A DNA stretch of 64,000 nt from Camarhynchus parvulus. Taxonomy: Eukaryota; Chordata; Aves; Passeriformes; Thraupidae. Shown here one piece after another: positions 12,954 through 22,562 of the stretch (position 1 is the first letter of the stretch; each line of letters begins with the position of its first letter). The notes under the pieces were generated by a model. The model was not told the DNA's origin. It did not search any database and was given only the letters and a program-made list of their open reading frames with translations. Made by a program: the position numbers and the translations under genes. The stretch spans positions 1,364,001-1,428,000 of the forward strand of contig NC_044577.1 in NCBI RefSeq assembly GCF_901933205.1, in the 5' to 3' direction.

Positions 12954-13164
12954 TGTGAATGGCGGACTTTGGGTGCAAATCTCCTACTTTCATCACTTTC
13001 GGGGCTCCAGCGGCGCGGGGGCCGGACTGACGGTGAGGGGCTCCATCCTTCCCTGCGGGGCGAGCGCTGCCGGGCGTTCCCGGGGGCGGGACCGGGACAG
13101 GCCCGGTGTACCTGAGGGGACGCGGAGCGGCGCCACCCCAACACTCCCTCAGCGCCTCCCTCAG

Positions 13165-13185
13165 GGACTACATTTCCCAGCATGC
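13165..13185 (+). promoter_or_regulatory. ZNF143/THAP11-type site (ACTAYRNNNCCCR)
   Basis: The sequence actacatttcccagcatgc fits the vertebrate promoter motif ACTAYRNNNCCCR and its longer form with a trailing GCATGC-like end. It is bound by ZNF143 with THAP11/HCFC1. In known promoters the motif lies close upstream of the transcription start, which would place initiation near or downstream of 13,200. Binding here is inferred. Confidence 0.8.
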
Positions 13186-13189
13186 CCGA

Positions 13190-13198
13190 GGGCGGGGC
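13190..13198 (+). promoter_or_regulatory. GC box (Sp1/KLF)
   Basis: GGGCGGGGC directly follows the ZNF143-type motif, an arrangement common in CpG-island promoters. Confidence 0.7.
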
Positions 13199-13216
13199 AG
13201 CGCGGAGCCTGCGCGG

Positions 13217-13223
13217 TGACGTC
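13217..13223 (+). promoter_or_regulatory. CRE-like site
   Basis: TGACGTC, in context gtgacgtcgcc, matches seven of the eight bases of the ATF/CREB consensus TGACGTCA. It lies 30-50 bp downstream of the ZNF143-type and GC-box sites. Confidence 0.6.
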
Positions 13224-13323
13224 GCCGAAAGGGGGCGTGGCCTGCGCCAGCGTGAAGCGGGGCGAGCGGGGAAGGACGCGGAGCGAGCGCGCGGGAGGGC
13301 GCGAGGCCGCGGCGGGGCTCCGA

Positions 13324-13398
13324 CCATTGGCTGCCGCGGGGGCGCGCGCCTGCCGGGGGGCCCCGGCCATTGGCTGGGGGGCGCGCGCGCCGGCGGCG
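13324..13398 (+). promoter_or_regulatory. Tandemly duplicated inverted CCAAT blocks (NF-Y)
   Basis: CCATTGGCTG occurs at 13324 and again at 13367, each followed by a G-run and then an alternating CG tract (ggcgcgcgcc and ggcgcgcgcgcc). The 43-bp block is thus duplicated. ATTGG is the reverse of CCAAT, the NF-Y core, and paired boxes a few helical turns apart favour NF-Y binding. Confidence 0.7.
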
Positions 13399-13493
13399 GC
13401 AGGACCGGGAGCCGTGAGGGGCTGAGGAGGCGGCGGGACCGCGACCGGCGGAGCAGGACCGCGACCGGGAGCGGGTCTTTGCTCCCTCCCTCC

Positions 13494-13544
13494 ATGGGGC
13501 CGGGGGCGGCCCTGCCCCGCCCCGCCGCCGCCGTCGTGAAGTGA
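13494..13544 (+). other. Candidate 16-codon upstream ORF in the AGAP1 leader
   Basis: If transcription starts upstream of 13,494, the first ATG met before the AGAP1 start opens a complete short frame, MGPGAALPRPAAAVVK, ending in TGA at 13542-13544. Its context has T at -3 and G at +4, so it is moderate at best. No other ATG lies between its stop and the AGAP1 ATG at 13701. It could modestly dampen AGAP1 translation. Whether it is transcribed depends on the start site, which is not visible. Confidence 0.35.
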
Positions 13545-13700
13545 CAGCGCGCTGCGAGGCCAAGGCGCTGCTGCCGGCCCGGCACGGGGCGGGGGGGAAG
13601 GGGGGTGTCCGGTGAGTGAGGCGGCGGCGGCGGCCCGGGCTCGCCCCCGCCGCCGCCCGGGGGTCTCGGCGTGAAGGGGCCGGAGCGGAGCGGCCGCGCC

Positions 13701-13863
13701 ATGAACTACCAGCAGCAGCTGGCGAACTCGGCAGCCATCCGGGCCGAGATCCAGCGCTTCGAGTCGGTGCACCCCAACATCTACTCCATCTACGAGCTGC
13801 TGGAGCGGGTGGAGGAGCCCGTGCTGCAGAACCAGATCCGCGAGCATGTCATCGCTATCGAAG
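13701..13863 (+). CDS. AGAP1: AGAP1 coding exon 1 (N-terminal 54 codons plus 1 nt)
   Basis: The translation begins MNYQQQLANSAAIRAEIQRF and continues through ESVHPNIYSIYELLERVEEP to QIREHVIAIE, which I recognise as the start of AGAP1 (centaurin gamma 2). The paralogues AGAP2 and AGAP3 share the RFESVHPNIY region, but AGAP3 as I recall reads AIYDLIERIED where this reads SIYELLERVEE. The ATG has G at -3, and an in-frame TGA at 13617-13619 closes the frame upstream. The exon ends GAAG, and the intron begins with a consensus GTGAG donor at 13864. The phase is 1, and the split codon G.. fits the Asp that follows in the family. AGAP1 is a GTPase-activating protein for Arf1-class GTPases that binds the AP-3 adaptor and acts in endosomal traffic. 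Its GTPase-like, PH, ArfGAP and ankyrin domains are encoded in exons outside this window, so only the N-terminus can be judged here. Confidence 0.94.
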
Positions 13864-13910
13864 GTGAGACGGCGGCCCCGGCACGGCGGGGAGAGGGAGC
13901 GAGCGGCGCA

Positions 13911-14345
13911 CGGTGCCCCAAAACCTCCCCCAACCCCCTGGCCCTGCATCCCCCAAAACCTCCCCCAACCCCTGGCCCTGCATGCTCCAAAACCTCCCCA
14001 GCCCATGGCGCTGTGCTCCCCCCAAAGCCTCCCCAGCCCATGGCCCTGCGCCCCGAAACCCTCCCGCAGCCCTCTGCTCTGCTCCCCCGCACCAAACGTC
14101 CGCCAGTCCTGTTCTCCGTCTCAAGCCTCCCCCAGCGCATGGCTCTGTTTATTCACACCCCCCCCTCCTTCTCCAAGACCACGGCTCTGTTTATCCATCC
14201 CCTCCCAGACCTCCTCAAGACCATGGCTCTGTTTCTTACCCCTCCCTCCCTGGTCCCCTTCTTCCCCATCATTGCCACCCCGTAAATAGCCCTGTCCCCT
14301 CCTCCATGGTCTTACTCCCCCTCATCTCGCAAGCCCATGGTCCTG
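13911..14345 (+). repeat. C-rich imperfect tandem repeat at the 5' end of intron 1
   Basis: Imperfect 32-45 bp units of the form ccccaaaacctccccc + aaccc + ctggccctgc repeat from 13911. They degenerate into ccatggctctgtttat-type units by about 14240. The plus strand is almost pure pyrimidine. The minus strand carries closely spaced G3-G5 runs, especially at 13915-13985. It starts less than 50 bp after the exon 1 donor. Long proline-rich open frames across it are a side effect of the C-rich composition. Confidence 0.8.
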
Positions 14346-17300
14346 CTCCCCACTCCCTCCATCTCCCCCTTCGCCCGTGCCCCCCAGCCCATGCCCGCGG
14401 GTTTTGGGGAGCAGCCGCCTCCCCGCTCCGGGCTGCCTGCCCTTCCTTCCTCCACCCCTCGTGGCTGGTGTTTTCAGGGAGCAGGAGGTGTTCCCGCTTG
14501 GTCCCCATCATTTCCTCGGCGCTGCATGTCCCGGGTGGGATTTGTGGGGTTTGGGATCCCTCTGTTGGGATTTCTGGGGTTTAGAAGTTGTTCTGCTCCT
14601 CGTCCGCTGCTGCTGTGCGGGAGAGCAGCGGGCTCCTTCGGGCTGGGGTACGGTGGGAAGGGTGATGCTCGCTTTGCCTGCGGAAGAGTTCGGGAAAATG
14701 AAATTTTCTCCGGCGCTGCCTGCAGCATGTGACGGAGACAGTGTGGGGCTGTGGTTTGGTGGTGTGAAGCGGGTAAACAAGACGTGCTGCTGGGTTACGG
14801 AGCGGTGTCGGTCTGTGCAGTAGTGTAAAAGCAGGTCGGGAGGCAAGATGGAGATAACAGCCCTCTAAGCTTAGATTTATGTGCGTGTATCCCCGCAGGA
14901 GCACTACAGAGGCTTGAACTGCTTAGGATGCACAAAATAAGGAAAGAAATCACCAGCGTAGGGAAGTGTGCAGATATTTTTTAACTGCCGGTGCAGTTCA
15001 AAAGAGCAAACGGTATTGGCTAGGAATATGTATTTTGTGGAGAAATTTATGACTTATTTTGCATGATAACTTGCTGAGCTTCACATCATGTGCTTTTCCA
15101 ACTGGAGTATCCTGGCGCTGTTTTGGAAGGGATTCAAGGTAGCAGAGTGTGATGTACAGCAGCTGAGATAGAGCTGCCTAAAACTGTCTTGTGTTGATGG
15201 CCTAGCTGCTCTTTAAATGATATGTAATCAAAAAGTCCCGATGGAAAAGCTGCTATTGAGATTGTTGCCTGAAAGATTTATTTGTGTGCCTCTGAAGCAG
15301 TGGAGCTTGAATAGACAGACATCCTGGCTCTTGCAGTTAACATTTTGGGGTTAGTGTGTTGTGTGGCATGGCAGGGAGGCTGGCAGTGCCTGTCACTTAT
15401 TACAGAGCAGTCCCCAACTCAGATCTACATCTGACCAAGTGTGTGCTGGAGATTTGTGCATATTCTCTGTTTTATCAGTCACTACTGAGATTGTGGTGTG
15501 GGGCTGTCCCCTCCTGCGGGTGCTTTGCCTTTTCTTTCATCTCCTGAGGAGTTTAAAACTTATTAATACATCTGCTGGGAAGCACTGTCCCCTTCTCCGT
15601 GCTGCTGCTGTTTGGATTTCTGTGGGATGGATGATGCCTGCAGCAGAGTGTTTTTTCAAGTGGTAATTAATACATGTTTCCGTGGTGTAAATGTGTTTGT
15701 GAATAAGATGCTTGGGCTCCAGTGATGTGCCAAGCTTGTGTGGAAGTGGGAGGAGGATGTGGAGCACTGGATGTAGTTATCTCCTTAGCATGTGACTCCT
15801 GATAGTCTTTTCATGTATTAATGATTTCTGTTACCTAACTGTGGCTCAGCTCATTTGTCAATCACAAAGACTTGAAAACCAAAATAGCACTCTAAAAAAC
15901 ATGTTTCAAGAGCTGAGAGGATGAGTAAAACCTTCACAGATAATTTGCTGTCTAACTTTTATTGGACACTGAGTCATGAGAGCAGTAGCTCTGATAGCTG
16001 GGAACGATTTATCTAGAAAATGAGTGTATTGTATGTCTTCTGAGGGCTCTTCAGCTAGCTCTTAAATATTTAAAAATTGAATAGTTACAGAGTTAGAGGT
16101 AAACAACAACTCCTCACCCCTTTGGATTACAACTCCACCAGGCTGTGTTTTTTGGTAAACCTCCTTTAGCTAACTCTTTCTCACTGATAGCAGCTTTTAA
16201 ATCCGTGTGGTAGTGCCGTGTGTTGCATATAGGAAAAACAGACATTTGGGTTGTGGTGGTTGCCTTCCAGTTTTGCTGCAAAGAGCTTAGTGTTGTGCTG
16301 ATAACTCCCCAAATCACAAAATCTTTTAACCTCAGGGTACTTGAGGTTCACTGACAGGAATTGTGGTGTGGTTGGCATGTGGCTGCTGTGAGAAAATATA
16401 AAGTGACTTCCTGGAAGAGTTCCTTCCACTGCAAGGAGAACTGTACCCCATAAAGAGAAGAGTATAGTCTTGTTAAGTTCAGGCTGCTTTTAACATCAAC
16501 TCCAACCTACATGTGCTCCTTGAACTGCTCATTTAATACTCTCCTGCTCAAGAGAGGTTTGACAGCTCTGGAGAAGAACATGCTTGGAATTTTAAGCAAT
16601 TTGGGACTTTCAGTGAAGTGGAGTTCCTATTACTGATTCCTAGAGTTTTCTTTCCTACGTAGAGTGGCAGTGTCTTTCCAGCACTTCAGGTTTTATTGGC
16701 AATGTCAACGCTCTTCCTTTTTACATTTGGAGTTCATAGGGGTGTCTGGGCATACTGCTGGACCAAAGATTGTTGAAATAATCTGAAATTCAAACTCCCC
16801 CCTCTGCAGTGTTGTTTATATTCAAGTGCAAGAGTGCTATCTAATATGAAGGGAGCAAGTGCTCAACTGGGTGCTGGATTGATTTGTCTTTACTTTTTTG
16901 CACAGAGATTTCTTGCCTTGTGTTATTCTAGTTACATGTGATACTGGATAAAACAGTTCTGGGGGATAGTGCTTCATTAGTTTTTCCTCAGTGGATGAAG
17001 GTGCTAAAATAAAAGTGGGCTGCTTCCAGGTTCTTGCATGTCTCAGAGTTGCAGAGCCAACAGTTGAAAAGCATTTGTTCTGTATTTTTTGTAGGAAGTT
17101 TATGCTAAGTAACCAATCCGTTTTACAGTAACTTAGACTGTTATATTAGTTTAATGATGGTGTAATTAATATTATTATCCTGTTACACAGACTTTACCAT
17201 AGTAAAATCTGCCTTCCCATGTTCTGTAGTTCACAGCACCACTGCTTGGTCAACATTAAACATTCCTTATAGCAAGTATGTTGTGTGCTTAGAAACAGGG

Positions 17301-18263
17301 AGAGAAAATGTGAATTGCCTTCAGTGGGCTTTGGGGTACTGAAAATATCCAGAGGTTCCATGGTGTGGTGATCTGCAAGGGTGGGTAACAGCTGAATATG
17401 TCAGTTCCAGTTTCTCACCATCCAGGCTCAGACCAGCACTATATTTTTATAAACTTTAGCAAGATGGAAAACCAAGGGAAGATGGTGAAAAATCTGATTT
17501 TTAATGCTTCACGAAAAGACTTTAAAAAACTTCAGCCAAGATGATGTACACATTATTAATAGTCTATAAAAATACTCATATACTTAGTACTAACATGCTG
17601 ATGCAGCACGTGTTGAGCATCTCAAGTAATTTTTATTTATTTAAGGGGAAATTATTGCTTTAATTGGTAAGAATGCCATACCAGACATCATGCAGGTATG
17701 AACTGCTGTGTTCCAGAGCATTTTGTGATCTTTATTCTAGTTTTTCTGTTAAAAGTAATTTTTAAAAAGGTATGTTGTACATGCTAGTTTTAATTTTGAA
17801 ATGATGATGATTATGTGATTATGAAGAAATAATCTAAGTCTTAGGGGAAATGAGATTGTACATTGGAAATAACTTGCTCAAGGCAGTGCAAAGATACACT
17901 GGCAAGTGTGTGGGTGGGAGAAAATGGGAGAAGGTACAAACCTTGATTTATTTTTTTCCTTCTGGTCACTTTTAAAAGTACTGTTTGCTGAAAATAAAGT
18001 AATTCAGGGTGGAGGTAAAACTCTTGAAGTACATGAGCCTTAGAGGCATCTGGTTGTTGTAGCTCTCCAACTTTACAGCCCCTTGGATGCTGGCATTGAG
18101 TCTGTTGAGAGCAATGTTACAGCAGGAGCTATACTCAGTCTTGAGTTGAGGCAGCAGTGGTGTCTTAACACTTCTGCTGCTATTGAAGGCTGAGACTAGT
18201 TACTTGAAAAATGCCTGTGCTGCAAAAGCATTGTTCTCTCTAGGGAAATACAAGACTGTAACT
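14346..18263 (+). other. Intron 1 sequence, no element seen
   Basis: GC content declines from the CpG island to intron background by about 14,900. No transposon, tandem repeat or exon-like open frame stands out. Confidence 0.6.
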
Positions 18264-18392
18264 GTTCCAGGCCAGCTTAGGCAGGGCTTGGAGCAACCTG
18301 GGGTAGTGGAAGGTGTCCCTGCCCATGGCAGGGGGTGCAATGGGATGGGCTTTAAGGTCCCTTCCAGCCCAAACCATTCTGGGAGTCTCTGG
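18264..18392 (+). mobile_element. CR1 3' end
   Basis: Diagnostic phrases in order: gcagggcttggagcaacctg, gtggaaggtgtccctgccca, tggcagggggtgcaatggga, aaggtcccttccagcccaaa, then ccattctggg. It is a 5'-truncated copy of about 130 bp. Confidence 0.9.
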
Positions 18393-18921
18393 GTACTTGC
18401 CCTATTATTTCAGCACATCAAAGGAACGGTGGCATAGTTCAGCTATTTAGGCATCACTGACCAAAGCTGAAGAAACCCTCAGAAAATCACATAAAACAAT
18501 TGCATCTAGAAACCACAATAGCAATTGGCCTCTTTGAGCTTTTGTTATGTTTGCATCTTGGAACTGTGGCTCAAACTGTGTAATTTGACAGATCAATCTG
18601 ATTCTCCCAACAGCCATCTTGTTTCAGTTTGCTGGCTGAGCACAACAGAGCATGGCAATGTGCTGGTTTTGTTGGTTTGCTGAGGGATTAAGTCTAGGTG
18701 ATTCAGGTGTGGGGAATCTGCCCACAGAGCTGGTGAGTAAGTGTATCCTGGTAAATTCTGAGCTTGCACAAACATGGTGAGCGTCGACTTGGGTGAGGAT
18801 TGTTTCCTGTCACAGCTAGGGCAACGTGCTGGGGACAGGTCTCTTAATGCACTTTTCTGCTGATTGTGTGCCTGAAACTTCATGCCCTGAGCTGTTAACC
18901 TGCCTCAAAGGTAACATTCAG

Positions 18922-19103
18922 AAGGTGCTGAGGCCCTGGCACTGGGTGCCCAGAGCAGCTGTGGCTGCCCCTGGATCCCTGGAAGTGCCCAAGGCCAGGC
19001 TGGACAGGGCTTGGAGCAACCTGGCATAGTGGGATGGTCCCTGCCCGTGGCAGGGGGTGGAATTTGATGATCGTGAAGGTCCGTTCCAAACCATTCTGTG
19101 ATC
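18922..19103 (+). mobile_element. CR1 3' end
   Basis: It runs from ggtgctgaggccctggcact through gcccagagcagctgtggctg, gcccaaggccaggctggaca and cagggggtggaatttgatga to aaaccattctgtgatc. At about 180 bp it is a close relative of the copies at 34836 and 62766. Confidence 0.92.
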
Positions 19104-22100
19104 TACTCTTGTTGTCTGTAGGCCTGCAGTGTGAAGAAGTTGGTGAATGCAGCATGTGTTTTGCTGTTTGTGTGGCTCATATGCAAATGGAAAGATATTT
19201 CTTTTTAATGCTGAGGATGTCAGACTCCAACGTGTGGGTAAATGAGAACACTCAAATGTGTGATATTAACTGTACTTGCAGAGTAAACTAAAAACTAGGT
19301 TTGATAGTTGTGTCTGAAGTTCCTGGAATGTCTTATTCTGGCTTTAAATTATATGCTTCACTGCTGTTCTCTGCAAAAGCTGCATGATTAAATATCAGCT
19401 GCTTTTGAGCAAGCGCAGGAGACTTGCAGATCAAGAGGAAAGCCTTAAACCATTAACTGGTGAGGATAACTTCTTTCCCCGGGGCACAAAAGGAGACCTG
19501 CTGTGGATCAGCTGATGTTGACGGAGCAAACGTGTAGTGAGGCTTTGGAGTTTTCAGGGAGTGTGCTCGGCCTTCTCCACCGTTTGCTTAGGGGGATTAG
19601 TTGAAAGCAGCAGGCAATAATGCTGATACAAGGGTTCGTGCTGCTGTGTATACATACCACTGTTTTTATTTCTATTTAAATTGGCAAATGAGTCCTGCTC
19701 CCTAAGAGGGGCACTCGGCGGTGCAGCAGATAGCCCATTGGATTTGCTTTTGCTCAGCTCGGGCTCTTGGGAAAAGGAAACACTTTGGAAGCTGGGTTGC
19801 TGCTGTGTTTGTGTTCTGCATTGTACTGAGCACTAACAAATGGCTGTTGTGGTTTCCGGGAGGTGACAGCGGTGCTCAAGCTAAGTGTCTTCACAGGACT
19901 TATCTTCCAATTAGGAGAAATGCTTCTTTTCCAGCACTTGAAGTAGCCATAGGCTTAGCCTTAACTTAGCCACCTGAAGGAGTTGTATCTTTGAGGTTTG
20001 TATCTTTGATCATGCTGTGAAACCTCGTATTCCCACCTCAATTATGTCATTAATTGCTAATATTTAAGGGATGCACTTATAACTATAAGGCTGCAGTATG
20101 TTTGTAAGTGAAATTTAAAAATCCCACATTCTTTTTGGCTAATGAAAGAGGCTTGGAGTAGTGCCAGGCAGTTGAACAACTCCCCAGACTTCAGGAATAC
20201 TCTGTTCTCTGCTGCGTCACCACTGGGATTGGTTTTGTCCTTACCAATGAGCAAGGTGAATGGTAGTGTTGATATTTTTAGCAAATCTTTGAAGAAAAGG
20301 TAATATAAGCTCCAGAAAAATCTCAGAACTCAGTTGCATCTCAACTGTGTGACCTTTTGCTGACAGTGCATTTCAAACATCCCTTTCTGCAATTGTTAGT
20401 TTTTATGTGAGGGGTTTTCTGGGTGACCTTCGTACACACGGCTTTCTATCAGTTGTGGAACAAATCCAAAATGATTGCTTAGTAATCTAAAGTGGATAAA
20501 GTTTTCTGTTCTGAAACAGCAAGTGGTATATTCAATAGTTTTGATAATCCTGATGTCTGTGGGAGTAAGAGATTTGTCTTCTGTTATATTAGTTTTTGTC
20601 CTTGACTGCCTTCAAGCACTGTTTGTACTTTGAGTCACCTGTATTGAGGGAGAACTGTGGCTCAGCTTCTCTTTTGTGTTCCTGCCTGTCCTCACACCAT
20701 GAAACAGAGCAAAGGCAGTGCCAGATGTGGACAAGTTGGGATGTTGCTGATTTTTGATGTTTGACTTTTGTGATTTCTGTACCAATGGAGACTGAAAAGG
20801 AGGGTGATTTTAACCTGGTGTCTATAAGGAGAGACTTTTCAACTCCTTCCTAGTAGGTTTTGAAGTTGTTTGCAGTTAATTTGTGCTTCTCTTGTAATTG
20901 TGTTAAAGTTATAAATGCAGCATAAATCTTGTGATTTATGTTAGAAATAAGGTAATGTCTCACTTAGATGTATTTTGGCTACCAGGAGTCTATGATTTCT
21001 TAGAAAGTTTGTTTTAAATTTAGTCCCGAGGTGGAAACGGTGAGGATGTCAGGTTTCCTTGGTGGTGGTGAGTCCATTGTGGGCATCTGGCAATTCCAAA
21101 GCCCTCTGGAAGTATTTAATCATTTTTTTCTTAAGTGGGTAGAAGCAGATGTGTTACTTAATCAGTATGTGCACATTCAGCCTCATTAATGCAATTTCAG
21201 GATCCTGACTAATCTATTTGGAGCCTGCATAGTGGTACAGATGACAGGGTGTTAAGATAGTGGTGCATTTCTAAACCAGAGAATGACTTGTTCTTTCACT
21301 TTTCTTTCTTACTGCTTAAATAAGCTTCAGTTAACCACTTCAGGAAGCCAGAGCTAAAACCACAGGGTTGATCTGTGTGAAAGATGTAATTTCACTGTTT
21401 CCTTTGTAGCTTTACTAGTTTTCATAGTGGGATAATGAATGTAAACCCAATGATGAGACAGTTACTTTGTTTGGTAACTTCCCCTTTTATCCCAAAGAAA
21501 GATACAGGCAAGTAAAGGGACTCTGGGGAGCACTGGAATTCAATCTATAGCTTTGTGTGTATTGCTTTGTGTTTGTCTGTGAGAAGCTTAAATTTTCAAT
21601 TTTTTCTCATTGTTTTAAAGGGATTGAGGGACTGTTTATAGCTTAGACCAAATCAATGCTCAACATGACTTAACTCAAAACCTCGACTTGGTAGTGCTTA
21701 CATTTTCTATTAAACTAAAACCACAGATGCTGTTCCTTTTAGTAAATTCCTTATTAATTCTACCACTGTCTCTATAATTTACAACTGCCTTCTCCAGTTC
21801 CATAACCAGAGGGAGGGATGACACAGCCAGGCAGTCACTGTGGCAGGGTATTGTGGCATCAGGACTGGGTTATACAGATACAGCAGGTTCGAATGTGAGA
21901 GATCCTTATCTTTGTTTGAGCTTCTCATGCTCAGGACAGCAGCCAGGACGCCTGTCTTTTTGGTATCACAGCAACTGTGCTCTCCAGAGGAAATATGCTA
22001 AAAGCATGGCACTGGAATGCCCAGACAGCAATCATTTAAATGGATCCTATTTAACCAGGCAAGTGCTGCTGTGTCCGAGTTAACCCCTTGTGTGCCAGGA

Positions 22101-22325
22101 GCTGTCTGCATCACTTGGGCAACATCCCAGCTCAGGTGCCTGGCATGTGAATTTAGAGATGGCCAGTGGACAAATGAGGAATTTTGTGCCTGGTTGGGAT
22201 AATCTTGGACTTGGAAGTTTTAGTGTTGAACTTGTCCTATTTTTCTTTTTTTTCCCCCCTAAATTCTCCCCAGTATCTGTGGAACCCTTTGTTAGAGCAT
22301 CTCTAACAGCTCAAAGCTGCATTGA
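19104..22325 (+). other. Intron 1 sequence, no element seen
   Basis: AT-rich, unique-looking sequence. Open frames stay under 90 codons and show no recognisable motif. Confidence 0.6.
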
Positions 22326-22562
22326 TGATGTTTAGGTTGGATTTTAGGAAAAGGCTCTTCTCCCAGAGGGTGCTGGGCACTGCTCAGGCTCCCCAGGGAA
22401 TGGGGACAGCCCCAAGGCTGCCAGAGCTCCAGGAGGGTTTGGACAACTCTCCCAGGGATGCCCAGGGTGGGATTGTTGGGGTGTCTGTGCAGACCAGGAG
22501 TTGGATCAATGATCCTTGTGGATCAGGATTATTCCAGCTCAGGAGATTCTGTGGTTCTGGAG
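22326..22562 (+). mobile_element. CR1 3' end, second subfamily
   Basis: It starts taggttggattttaggaaaa and continues ggctcttctcccagagggtg, ctgggcactgctcaggctcc, ccagggaatggggacagccc, then the tail ggatcaatgatccttgtgg with attctgtggttct. The internal wording differs from the 18922-type copies and matches that of 47598-47792, indicating at least two CR1 subfamilies. Confidence 0.9.

Larger units (their letters stand above)
13000..13915 (+). promoter_or_regulatory. AGAP1: CpG-island promoter of AGAP1
   Basis: GC content and CpG density jump from about position 13,000 and fall after about 13,915, in otherwise AT-rich DNA. No TATA box is apparent. Housekeeping-type sites are visible: a ZNF143/THAP11-type motif (13165-13185), GC boxes (13082-13090, 13190-13198, 13231-13240, 13502-13509, 13515-13526 reversed), a CRE-like TGACGTC (13217-13223) and two CCATTGG boxes (13324-13330, 13367-13373). 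Initiation is therefore probably dispersed, and the exact start sites cannot be read from sequence. Such islands often also fire antisense short transcripts. Confidence 0.92.

Noticed and set aside
13671..13700. N-terminal extension of AGAP1 from a GTG ten codons upstream
   Set aside because: The ATG at 13701 gives exactly the N-terminus I know for AGAP1. The GTG has no support as a start and its residues do not resemble the family.
12839..14006. Several Pro/Arg/Ala-rich frames of 100-287 codons on both strands across the CpG island
   Set aside because: GC-rich DNA lacks stop codons, so long frames arise by composition. They have no recognisable domains, mostly non-ATG starts, and overlap each other and AGAP1 exon 1.
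13864..14285. Reading through the exon 1 boundary into a longer AGAP1 frame
   Set aside because: A consensus donor sits at 13864 and the following residues are low-complexity Pro-rich translation of a tandem repeat, unlike AGAP1.
19700..19780. Possible tRNA-like segment around cactcggcggtgcagcag
   Set aside because: No cloverleaf with matching acceptor and anticodon stems could be drawn.
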